From Clostridia bacterium (GTDB lineage: Bacteria; Bacillota; Clostridia; Christensenellales; Aristaeellaceae): a stretch of 64,000 bases of DNA. Position 1 is the stretch's first letter. Each line of letters starts with the position of its first letter. The notes beneath the pieces were generated by a model. The model made no database searches. It was not told the origin of the DNA and saw only the letters and a program-made list of their open reading frames with translations. The DNA lies in NCBI GenBank assembly GCA_017404985.1, contig JAFRBK010000009.1, positions 123,409 through 187,408 on the forward strand. Reading direction: 5' to 3'. Below are positions 26,549 through 34,006 of this stretch, in pieces. The position numbers and the translations under genes were made by a program.

Positions 26549-28192
26549 TTATTCCTCCAGGGTGCAGCCGCCGATGAATTCACGGAGCAGGGAAAGCGGC
26601 GGGATTTCGTTCAACTGGGCGGGATCCACATCCGGGAGGTAATTCAGGGTTTTAATCAGCCGGCGGGCCAGAAGGTAATCGGAGGAGGAGGGATTGACCT
26701 GCATCAGGAGCTCATAGACAAAATGCTTGAGGACCGGGAGCTCATACTGGAGCGCCGTGTTGAACATGATATCCGCGTTTTCCTGATAGGCGAAGATGTA
26801 CTGTTCCTCGCCCTTGCGGACGCTGGGCCACTTGGAGAGGGTGGCTTCCGGCGAATAGCCGCGGAACTGGTTGTCCCGGACGATGCGGCGGAGGAGGCGG
26901 ACATCAGTGGTCCGGATCCGGTTATGGTCATCCAGATTCAGGCAGGTGAGGGCGCTGGCGAAGACCCGGAAGATTTCATCCGCCGGCAGCAGCTGGGCAA
27001 TCTGGGGATTCAGGCCGTGAATGCCTTCCAGGATGATGATTTCACCGGGTTGCAGGGCGACCGGCGGGGTCAGGTAGTCCTTTTCGCCGGTGGTGAAATC
27101 ATAATTCGGCATGAAGACTTCCTCGCCGGCCAGGAGACCGTTGAGGGAATCCGCCAGGAGCTGGGTATCCAGGGCGTCAATGGATTCAAAATTCATCTCG
27201 CCGAATTCGTCCTTTGGGAGGTCTTCCCGGTTAATAAAGAAATCGTCCATGGAAATGCGGCGGGACGGGTGGCCGTACATCTGCAGATGGATCGCCAGGC
27301 GGCCGGCAAAGGTGGTTTTCCCACTGGAGGAGGGACCGGCGATGAGGACGATATGCTTGTTCAGTTCATGGACCTTTCGGGCGATATCGTTGATGGCCGC
27401 CTCATGCAGGGATTCGTTGATCCGGATAAACTGACGGAGGCGGTTTTCCTCAATCATGCGGGTGACGTCCGTGATGTTGGTAACGCCCATAATCTTGCAC
27501 CAGTGGGCGCTCTGGCTGAAGATTTCCAGATACTTGGGGCGGTAAACATAGGGGGCGGCGTGGTCAAAGTCCGACCCGGCGGGGAGCTGGAGCACAAAGC
27601 CGCCGCGGAGCTCGAACAGGGTGAAGACCCGGACATAGCCGGTGGAAACCGTCATGGCACCGTAGAAGTACTCCCACATGCCGTCGATGGAATACATATT
27701 GAAATAGGGAACGGGACGATGGCGGAGCAGATCCACCTTATCCTGCTGGCCGAGTTCCTCGAAATAGGCAATGGCGTCCTCCTTGGCCCACTGCTTCTTC
27801 TCAAACTTCAGGTCCAGGTCCACCAGGCGGCGCATTTTATTTTCGATGCGGACGATATCCTGACGGTGAAGCTCCATACCGGGGAGGCGGACATAGACGC
27901 CGTAGCCCACAGAATATTCGATGCGCACCTGCTGATAGGGATACAGATGGCGGAGGGCCAGCAGCATGACAAAGCGCAGGGAGCGTTCATAAACGCGCCG
28001 GCCTTCCTCATGCTCCAGGGTCAGCGGGGTCAGGCTGCAGTCCTGGCGAAGCTGGTCATTCAGCTCCCGGACCACGCCGCCGCTCAGGGCCGCCAGGGTT
28101 CCGCGGGGAAAGGCATCCATTGCCTTCAGGCATTCCTGCACGGTTTTGCCTTCGGGAAATTCCTGTTTCCGGTTCATGGTAGAAATGATCAT
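26549..28192 (-). CDS. Uridine-kinase-like nucleoside kinase with N-terminal TGS-like region
   Basis: A 547-aa protein of the long form common in Clostridia. The N-terminus (about 1-60) is TGS-like, the next 200 residues resemble the threonyl-tRNA synthetase editing-type second domain, and the C-terminal part is a uridine kinase fold. That part has Walker A GPSSSGKTTF, substrate loop RRISMDDFFINRED, and EIIILEGIHGLNP. It likely phosphorylates a nucleoside or small alcohol; the exact substrate is not set by sequence. The ATG at 28192 has AAGGAGG seven bases upstream, so the TTG at 28216 inside the previous gene is rejected. Third gene of a leftward operon. Confidence 0.88.
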   Translation of the reverse strand: MIISTMNRKQEFPEGKTVQECLKAMDAFPRGTLAALSGGVVRELNDQLRQDCSLTPLTLEHEEGRRVYERSLRFVMLLALRHLYPYQQVRIEYSVGYGVYVRLPGMELHRQDIVRIENKMRRLVDLDLKFEKKQWAKEDAIAYFEELGQQDKVDLLRHRPVPYFNMYSIDGMWEYFYGAMTVSTGYVRVFTLFELRGGFVLQLPAGSDFDHAAPYVYRPKYLEIFSQSAHWCKIMGVTNITDVTRMIEENRLRQFIRINESLHEAAINDIARKVHELNKHIVLIAGPSSSGKTTFAGRLAIHLQMYGHPSRRISMDDFFINREDLPKDEFGEMNFESIDALDTQLLADSLNGLLAGEEVFMPNYDFTTGEKDYLTPPVALQPGEIIILEGIHGLNPQIAQLLPADEIFRVFASALTCLNLDDHNRIRTTDVRLLRRIVRDNQFRGYSPEATLSKWPSVRKGEEQYIFAYQENADIMFNTALQYELPVLKHFVYELLMQVNPSSSDYLLARRLIKTLNYLPDVDPAQLNEIPPLSLLREFIGGCTLEE

Positions 28193-28212
28193 GGGGCTGC
28201 CTCCTTCATGGT

Positions 28213-29214
28213 TCAATCAAAAGGCATGCTGCACGATTCCGCGTTCAGCAGCTCTTCGTCCGGATCGGGGGGAGCGCCGTGTTCGGCCAGCCAGGCTTCC
28301 ATACGCTTCTGCATCTGCAGCTGCTTGGTGTGCACATAGGCGACATTGGACGCGGTGGCCGGCGCAGTAGTCCGGTACATGACCTTCCGCCCGTCATCAT
28401 CAATCCTGAAACGGAGGCGGAGGAGAAGTCTTCCGTGGTTTTTGCACCGGGCAACGGCAATATAACGATCAGCACTCTGCTTAATATATTCGCCGTCCAT
28501 CACCAGAACCCTTCCGCATCGGGGACAAACCGGATGAATTGCCGCATCGCTCTTCAGGGCTTCCCGGACGGAATCAAAGGCTTCGCCCGGTATTTTTTCC
28601 TTCAGTGCCTTCCGGGGATGGATCAGCTGCTTCGGCTTCTGGGCATAATTCAGCACCGCGGCGGGATCCGGCAGGGTCCGGAACACCAGGGCGGTATACC
28701 AGGCGTCATTCAGGGCGTTATGGAAGGACATGGACTCATCGGGGACGATTTCCATCATGTCCATGGCGGCCTTGAGGCCGGCACGATCCTTCAGCTGATG
28801 GACATCGCTGAACAGGCGCTGGATATCGCAAAGGGGCGGCAGCGGAATATCCTCACAGCCGAAGAAGGAGATATTCTGATACAGCACGCTGACATCGTCG
28901 CAGCCCCAGGTAAGCAGGGTATAATCTTCGCCGCACCAGGCCGCGAACTGCTCCAGAGCTTCCCGGAAAGCCGGGGCGCCGGCCAGTGTTTCCGAATCCA
29001 GGCCGGTCATCCGGCGAATTCGGGGATGGATACGCAGGTAATGGGTGGGGGCAATCGGGATGGAAATGGTATCCGCGATGGACAGATCCGGTGCCAGCTT
29101 GACTGCGCCGATCTGGATCATTTCAAAAATCAGCTTGTCGCCGACCTTCTTATAGGTGCTGCTTTGATAGGAAATAGGCTGGTTCCATTCCAGGTCAAGG
29201 ATAATGTAAGTCAT
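28213..29214 (-). CDS. DEDDh 3'-5' exonuclease with C-terminal zinc-ribbon
   Basis: A 333-aa exonuclease. Exo I is ILDLEW (D7, E9), Exo II lies in LLTWGCDDVSVL, and Exo III in SFHNALNDAWYTALV gives the H and final D. The fold resembles KapD/ERI-1-type nucleases that trim RNA or DNA 3' ends. A CPRCGR...ARCKNH segment near 230-270 is a probable zinc-binding insert. It lies between the flavoprotein (16-base gap) and the kinase (20-base gap) in one operon. Confidence 0.87.
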   Translation of the reverse strand: MTYIILDLEWNQPISYQSSTYKKVGDKLIFEMIQIGAVKLAPDLSIADTISIPIAPTHYLRIHPRIRRMTGLDSETLAGAPAFREALEQFAAWCGEDYTLLTWGCDDVSVLYQNISFFGCEDIPLPPLCDIQRLFSDVHQLKDRAGLKAAMDMMEIVPDESMSFHNALNDAWYTALVFRTLPDPAAVLNYAQKPKQLIHPRKALKEKIPGEAFDSVREALKSDAAIHPVCPRCGRVLVMDGEYIKQSADRYIAVARCKNHGRLLLRLRFRIDDDGRKVMYRTTAPATASNVAYVHTKQLQMQKRMEAWLAEHGAPPDPDEELLNAESCSMPFD

Positions 29215-29230
29215 TCCAGTTTACTCCAGA

Positions 29231-30466
29231 TTATTCAGAATTCCGCGCGGCGGACTCTCCGGCCGCCAGGCCGGTGGACCATGCGATCTGCAAATTGTAG
29301 CCCCCGGTATGGGCATCCACATCCAGCATTTCGCCGGCAAAGAAGAGATTGTCATGCAGCTTGCCAGCCATGGTGGAGGGATCCACCTGGCGGACCGAAA
29401 CGCCGCCGCGGGTGACAACCGCCTCCTCCAGCGGGCGGGGCGAACGAATGTTTAAGGGCAGGGCTTTCAGGGTTTTCGCGATGGCTTCCCGCTGGGAGAC
29501 AGTGACCTGGCTGCAGGGCAGGGAACCCGGCACACCGCAGAGGCTCGGAAAGAGGTCCGCCAGCCGGGACGGGAGGAGCCCGTTCAGCACGAAGCGGAGC
29601 TGCTTTCTGCCATCGGCGAGGAAATCACGGCGAAGCCGCGCATCAAGCTGGTCCGGGGAAAGGCCGGGCTTCAGATCCAGGGAAAGGGCGGCACGGGAAA
29701 CATCCTCCGGCAGGTGGCAGCTGGCTTCCAGCACCAGGGGACCGGAGATGCCGTAATGGGTGAAGAGCAGTTCCCCCAGTTCCTCATAAAGCGTTTTTTT
29801 GCCCGCATGCAGGGACAGGGTTACATTTTTCAGGCTTAGCCCCTGCAGGGAGCGGGGCCAGTCCTCCACCGTTTCCAGGCCGACCAGCACCGGGGAGGGC
29901 GGAACCACTGCATAGCCGGCTTCCGCCGCGAGGCGGAACCCGTCGCCCCGGGAACCGGTGGCAGGATAGCTGAGGCCGCCCATGGCCAGGACCACTGCAT
30001 CCGCAGGCAGGAAGGAACCGTCTTCGAGCTCTACTCCCAGGACGCGGCGATCAATGATCCGCAGGGAGCGGACCCGGGCGTTCAGCCGGACCCGGACGCC
30101 ATAGCGCTGCAGGAGGGAAGAGAAGGCCCGGGTGACATCGCTGGCTTTTTCGGAAGCGGGAAACACGCGGCGGCCGCGCTGGACCGTGACCGGGCAGCCG
30201 GCGCCTTCCAGCAGGGCCATCATATCCCTCGGGCCGAAACGGCTCAGGGCGCTGTACAGAAAACGGGGATTGCGGGGAACCTGGGCCAGGAATTCATCCG
30301 TCGAGCAGTCGTTAGTCAGGTTGCATCGGCCCTTGCCGGTAATATAAACCTTCTTACCGAGCTTCTCATTCTGCTCCAGCAGAGTGACGGAAGCGCCGGA
30401 ACGGGCTGCCGCGAAAGCGGCCATCAGGCCGGCGGCGCCCCCGCCGGCCACCAGCACAACAGACAT
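29231..30466 (-). CDS. HI0933-family FAD-dependent oxidoreductase (BaiN-like)
   Basis: A 411-aa flavoprotein with a dinucleotide-binding GGGAAGLMAAFAAARSG at the N-terminus, KVYITGKGRCNLTN as the family signature, LAMGGLSYPATGSRGDGFRL in the middle and AGEMLDVDAHTGGYNLQIAW near the end. Related proteins reduce diverse substrates, including bile acids; the substrate here is unknown. The ATG at 30466 is six bases behind AAGGAGG. First gene of a three-gene leftward operon with its own promoter. Confidence 0.92.
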   Translation of the reverse strand: MSVVLVAGGGAAGLMAAFAAARSGASVTLLEQNEKLGKKVYITGKGRCNLTNDCSTDEFLAQVPRNPRFLYSALSRFGPRDMMALLEGAGCPVTVQRGRRVFPASEKASDVTRAFSSLLQRYGVRVRLNARVRSLRIIDRRVLGVELEDGSFLPADAVVLAMGGLSYPATGSRGDGFRLAAEAGYAVVPPSPVLVGLETVEDWPRSLQGLSLKNVTLSLHAGKKTLYEELGELLFTHYGISGPLVLEASCHLPEDVSRAALSLDLKPGLSPDQLDARLRRDFLADGRKQLRFVLNGLLPSRLADLFPSLCGVPGSLPCSQVTVSQREAIAKTLKALPLNIRSPRPLEEAVVTRGGVSVRQVDPSTMAGKLHDNLFFAGEMLDVDAHTGGYNLQIAWSTGLAAGESAARNSE

Positions 30467-30577
30467 GGCGGTCCTCCTTTCGATCCCCCCGATATCATTT
30501 CCCGGATGCATGCCGGAGGCTGCCTACGGCATGGTGGATGCCGGACAGCCTGAACAGGCACAAAAAAATCCCGGTTC

Positions 30578-30606
30578 AGTATACGGGAAGGCAGGGAGTT
30601 TTGCAA
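30578..30606 (-). promoter_or_regulatory. Sigma-A promoter for the flavoprotein operon
   Basis: On the reverse strand, TTGCAA (30601-30606) and TATACT (30578-30583) with a 17-bp spacer. It lies back-to-back with the AraC-gene promoter. Confidence 0.75.
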
Positions 30607-30634
30607 GCGGGCAGTTTCGTAGGAGACGAGGATA

Positions 30635-30664
30635 TTGCCACAGGGCGGCTGAATGGAGTATAAT
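30635..30664 (+). promoter_or_regulatory. Sigma-A promoter for the AraC regulator gene
   Basis: TTGCCA (30635-30640) and TATAAT (30659-30664) with an 18-bp spacer, ending 65 bases before the ATG. Confidence 0.75.
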
Positions 30665-30729
30665 CAAAACAATACACCCGGAAAAACCCTACAGAAATGC
30701 CCTCCGGGATCCGGAAAGGAGAGATCACC

Positions 30730-31683
30730 ATGGCACGCCCGCGGCGGACGGTACTGGAATACCGCAGCTATGAACTGCCGGCAGATTTTCCCCTGATGGT
30801 GCTGACCGGCGACCGGTGGCATATCAGCCCGATTCCCGGCAAGCACCTGCATTTTCACAATTGCCTGGAGATCGGCATCTGCCACACCTCCGGCGGAACC
30901 ATGATTTTTGACCGGCAGCAAGTGCATTTCAGCGCGGGAGACGTGACCTGCATCGCCCGGAATGTACCCCACACTACCTGGTCTGACCCGGGGAAGGGCA
31001 GCCTCTGGAGTTACCTGTTCCTGGATCCGGAAGCTTTGCTGGGTCGGGCCCCACTGGGAAAAAACGCCGGGCTGCCGGATACCGGCCGTTTTCTGTCCGA
31101 TTGCCATCTGCTGCTGACCCAGAAAAAGGCCCCCTGGGCCGGAACGCTGGTGAACCAGATCATCGAGGAGATGACCCGGTGCGCCCCGGGATACCAAATT
31201 TGTGTAAAGGGCCTGTGCGCCGCGCTGCTGATGCATCTGCTGCGGGCATACGGGCAGGAAGAAAACGAGGGCAGCTATGACCCGTATATCCAGGTGCTGG
31301 CGCCGGCCCTCGACTATATTCACGAACACTATATGCAGGAATTTCCCCAGGATACGCTGGCATCCGTGTGCCACCTGAGCCCCACCCATTTCCGGCGCCT
31401 TTTCCGGGAACAGACCGGCACCAGCCCGCTAGACTTCCTGCACCAGACGCGCATCCTGAAAAGCTGCGAGCTGCTGCGCTCCTCCGAGCATTCTGTGACG
31501 ACAATTGCGGGAATGGTGGGATACAACTCCATGACCAGCTACAACCGGCACTTCAGCAAGGCGATGGGCTGCACGCCCACGGCCTGGCGGAAAACCGCGG
31601 GGGACCATCCCCGGCCGTCCCTGCTGACCTTTACCGGATGGACCGAGGCGGAAGTTATCGAGCCTCAGGAAGAGGACAAATAA
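30730..31683 (+). CDS. AraC-family transcriptional regulator next to GH112
   Basis: A 317-aa regulator. The N-terminal cupin-like sensor (residues 20-110: HLHFHNCLEIGICHTSGGTM, VHFSAGDVTCIARNVPH) is typical of sugar-responsive members. The C-terminal double HTH (about 195-295: LASVCHLSPTHFRRLFREQT, TTIAGMVGYNSMTSYNRHFS) binds DNA. AAGGAGAG lies before the ATG at 30730. It converges on the GH112 gene with a 29-bp overlap of coding ends, and the likely target is that gene. Confidence 0.9.
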   Translation: MARPRRTVLEYRSYELPADFPLMVLTGDRWHISPIPGKHLHFHNCLEIGICHTSGGTMIFDRQQVHFSAGDVTCIARNVPHTTWSDPGKGSLWSYLFLDPEALLGRAPLGKNAGLPDTGRFLSDCHLLLTQKKAPWAGTLVNQIIEEMTRCAPGYQICVKGLCAALLMHLLRAYGQEENEGSYDPYIQVLAPALDYIHEHYMQEFPQDTLASVCHLSPTHFRRLFREQTGTSPLDFLHQTRILKSCELLRSSEHSVTTIAGMVGYNSMTSYNRHFSKAMGCTPTAWRKTAGDHPRPSLLTFTGWTEAEVIEPQEEDK

Positions 31684-33817
31684 ACTTCATTTCTTCCGGC
31701 GCGAGCAAAGCCTGCAGGATGCCGCCGGGATAACGGACCCGGATTTCCCGGGCCTCGGGAGCGTTATTCATGACCACCATAGTGCCGGAGGCGGGGAACC
31801 ATGCGGCTTCCGCCAGGGGATCATCGCAAATGGCAGCGCCCGAACCGTCCTGCCCGGCCAGCTCCAGCAGCAGGTCCAGCAGCATCCGGGCGGCAGATGG
31901 GCTGTAAACAAAGCCTCCCAGATAGGCTGCCCGGCCTTTACCGAAAGCGTGGAGAGTGAGCAGCGGTATGGCCCCATCCGCACAAAGCACCCGGGTATCC
32001 GGCCCGGTGACACGAATCCCATCTGTTTTTCCCAGCGCCTGCCGGTCCACCCGGAAAGGCGCTTTTTCCGTTTCAAAAGCCCAGGGAAGATGGCAGGCAT
32101 ATTCGCCGCGGTCCTGATCCACGCCGAACAGGTGGGCCAGGGCAAAGCGGGTATCCCCGCCCTCCACGGCGGAGGGTTCGCCGGCGCCAATCAGGCAGCC
32201 GCCTTCATACACATACCGGGTCAGCGCGGCGACCAGATCCGGATCCTTCCAGGCTTCGCCGCCGCTCCAGGCATCTCCCGCCCGGCCGGCATTGATGACC
32301 ACATCGACATCCGCCAGGGCACCGTTTTTGGCCTCCTCAAAGGAAATGAAGCGAACCCGGACCGGAAGGCCGGAGAGAGCCTCATTCAGGTGGATCAGGA
32401 TATTGCTGTCCGTTTCATGAAAATGGCCGGAAAGGGTCCAGGAGCGCAGGGAGCCCCAGGTATGCAGGACGGCGACCGTGAGCGGAAGCTCCGCGGGCGC
32501 ACCCTCGGCATGCAGCGCCTTCAGCCGGCGGAAAGAGACAGCCATATCTCCGATGGCATCGTTGAAGGCCGGCTGGCCGACTGTCAGGTGCAGATAGCCG
32601 CCGAGGCCGATCCGGTCCACACTCTGGCGGACCAGCGCCCGGCGCACATGCAGCCAATAGGCGACGGCGTCCCGCTCCGGATGGCCGCCCTCTGAGAACG
32701 TCGGCAGGCCGCCGAGGCCGACGGGGAACAGATAGGGGTGAAACCGAAGTTCATGCACCGGTACCTTCGCAGCGGCGCACAGGCGGCACTCAAACCCGGA
32801 GAAAACACATTTGATCAGGCCGTCAAAGCCGATGGATTCAAAATACGGGCCGCAGGGCTCCATGCCGACCCAGCTGTCATCATAGAACACGTAGGCCTGC
32901 TTGCCGAAAGAGTGAATAATCTCCACCAGGGCTTTGGCCTTTTCGGCCACGAAGCGCTGGATGAAATCCATATAGGCGCGCTTCCGGGCAGTGGGCGGGC
33001 GATGGGTGGCCTGGAGCCAGCCCTTGTTAACAAAATCCTCCGCCGTCAGGGCAATGCCGGTTTCCGCCTCAAAGGATTTCAGCGCGGCGGGGCTGACGGT
33101 GAAATCATAGCTGGCCCAGTCCACAAAGCGGGAAGGCCGGCGGGGATGATCGCCGAAAATCCAGACAAAATTATAGAACAGGGAGGTCAGGCGGACCACA
33201 TTCGTCCGCGGATTCTGCTCACACCAGGTTCTGAGCCAGGACTGAAGATAATCCCAGGCCAGCGGATGGCGGGGATCCAGCTGGCGGAGATGCTCGGTCT
33301 GCCAGTGGTTGGTGGTGTGATTATACATATTAATCTCTTCCCAGATGCGCCGGCAGAGGAAGGAAACCGTATAACGATGAAAGGGAATGCAGCCGGAAAT
33401 AACGACTGTGCTGCCCTCCAGGCGCCAGCGATCCCCGGGAACGAGGCAGCCAGCTGTGCGGTCCCACACCTGCCAGAAGGGCAGGGCGTCCTCATCCGTG
33501 TTCAACTCAAACTGCTCCGTAAAATAGCCGGCCAGCGGGTCGATGGAAACGGAATCAGAGACAGCGGTGACGGGATCAGAGGACAGGAAGACCTGCTGCT
33601 GGGTTTCCGGATGGGCCAGGGCGAAAGCATTATGCTCCCGGATAATACAGATGGTGGAATAAATCTGGTATCCGGATTCCGTGATTTCGGGGGACAGCTT
33701 TGTGCCATCCGAATCCCGGATCACATCGGCACCCCATTTCTCCGCCATTTCCAGCGTCAGTTTCTCATAGCCGGCTTCCCCCGGCAGGGTGAATCCTCCG
33801 TGGCGAAAATCAGTCAT
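31655..33817 (-). CDS. GH112 beta-galactosyl phosphorylase (lacto-N-biose/galacto-N-biose type)
   Basis: A 720-aa protein matching the GH112 family, cytosolic phosphorylases that split galactosyl-beta-1,3-HexNAc (or beta-1,4-rhamnose in some Clostridia) with phosphate, giving Gal-1-phosphate. Characteristic stretches are FTLPGEAGYEKLTLEMAEKW, GADVIRDSDGTKLS, SLFYNFVWIFGD, YVFYDDSWVGMEPCG, and RIGLGGYLHLT. No signal peptide, as expected. The ATG at 33817 follows GGAGGAGG; the frame remains open upstream but without a ribosome site. Length fits the family (about 720-750 aa). It suggests use of mucin or milk-type glycans. Galactosyl-rhamnose specificity cannot be excluded. Confidence 0.9.
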   Translation of the reverse strand: MTDFRHGGFTLPGEAGYEKLTLEMAEKWGADVIRDSDGTKLSPEITESGYQIYSTICIIREHNAFALAHPETQQQVFLSSDPVTAVSDSVSIDPLAGYFTEQFELNTDEDALPFWQVWDRTAGCLVPGDRWRLEGSTVVISGCIPFHRYTVSFLCRRIWEEINMYNHTTNHWQTEHLRQLDPRHPLAWDYLQSWLRTWCEQNPRTNVVRLTSLFYNFVWIFGDHPRRPSRFVDWASYDFTVSPAALKSFEAETGIALTAEDFVNKGWLQATHRPPTARKRAYMDFIQRFVAEKAKALVEIIHSFGKQAYVFYDDSWVGMEPCGPYFESIGFDGLIKCVFSGFECRLCAAAKVPVHELRFHPYLFPVGLGGLPTFSEGGHPERDAVAYWLHVRRALVRQSVDRIGLGGYLHLTVGQPAFNDAIGDMAVSFRRLKALHAEGAPAELPLTVAVLHTWGSLRSWTLSGHFHETDSNILIHLNEALSGLPVRVRFISFEEAKNGALADVDVVINAGRAGDAWSGGEAWKDPDLVAALTRYVYEGGCLIGAGEPSAVEGGDTRFALAHLFGVDQDRGEYACHLPWAFETEKAPFRVDRQALGKTDGIRVTGPDTRVLCADGAIPLLTLHAFGKGRAAYLGGFVYSPSAARMLLDLLLELAGQDGSGAAICDDPLAEAAWFPASGTMVVMNNAPEAREIRVRYPGGILQALLAPEEMKFICPLPEAR

Positions 33818-33940
33818 AGCCGCTTCCTCCTCCGCAAGAAAATATGCATTTCCTTCCCAATCAACTGAAATCAGTTTAGCAGAAGGGCCCGGGTAAATCC
33901 TCGCAATCCGGAACCAACCGTGTGCAGATTTGACCATAAA

Positions 33941-33964
33941 CCCCGCGGCCAAACGGCCGCGGGG
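33941..33964 (-). terminator. Terminator of the GGDEF/EAL gene
   Basis: CCCCGCGGCC (33941-33950) and GGCCGCGGGG (33955-33964) form a 10-bp stem with a four-base loop. On the reverse strand a short T-rich tail follows. It is 42 bases past the stop codon. Confidence 0.7.
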
Positions 33965-34006
33965 CGCAGAGGAAACCGTGGAAATCGGGGAGAACTGCCA
34001 GGCGAT

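Noticed and set aside
26360-28339. A 659-codon open frame on the + strand
   Set aside because: It lies opposite the uridine-kinase-like gene, has no ribosome site, and its translation is low-complexity (G, E, Q, H rich). It arises from GC-rich codon use of the real gene.
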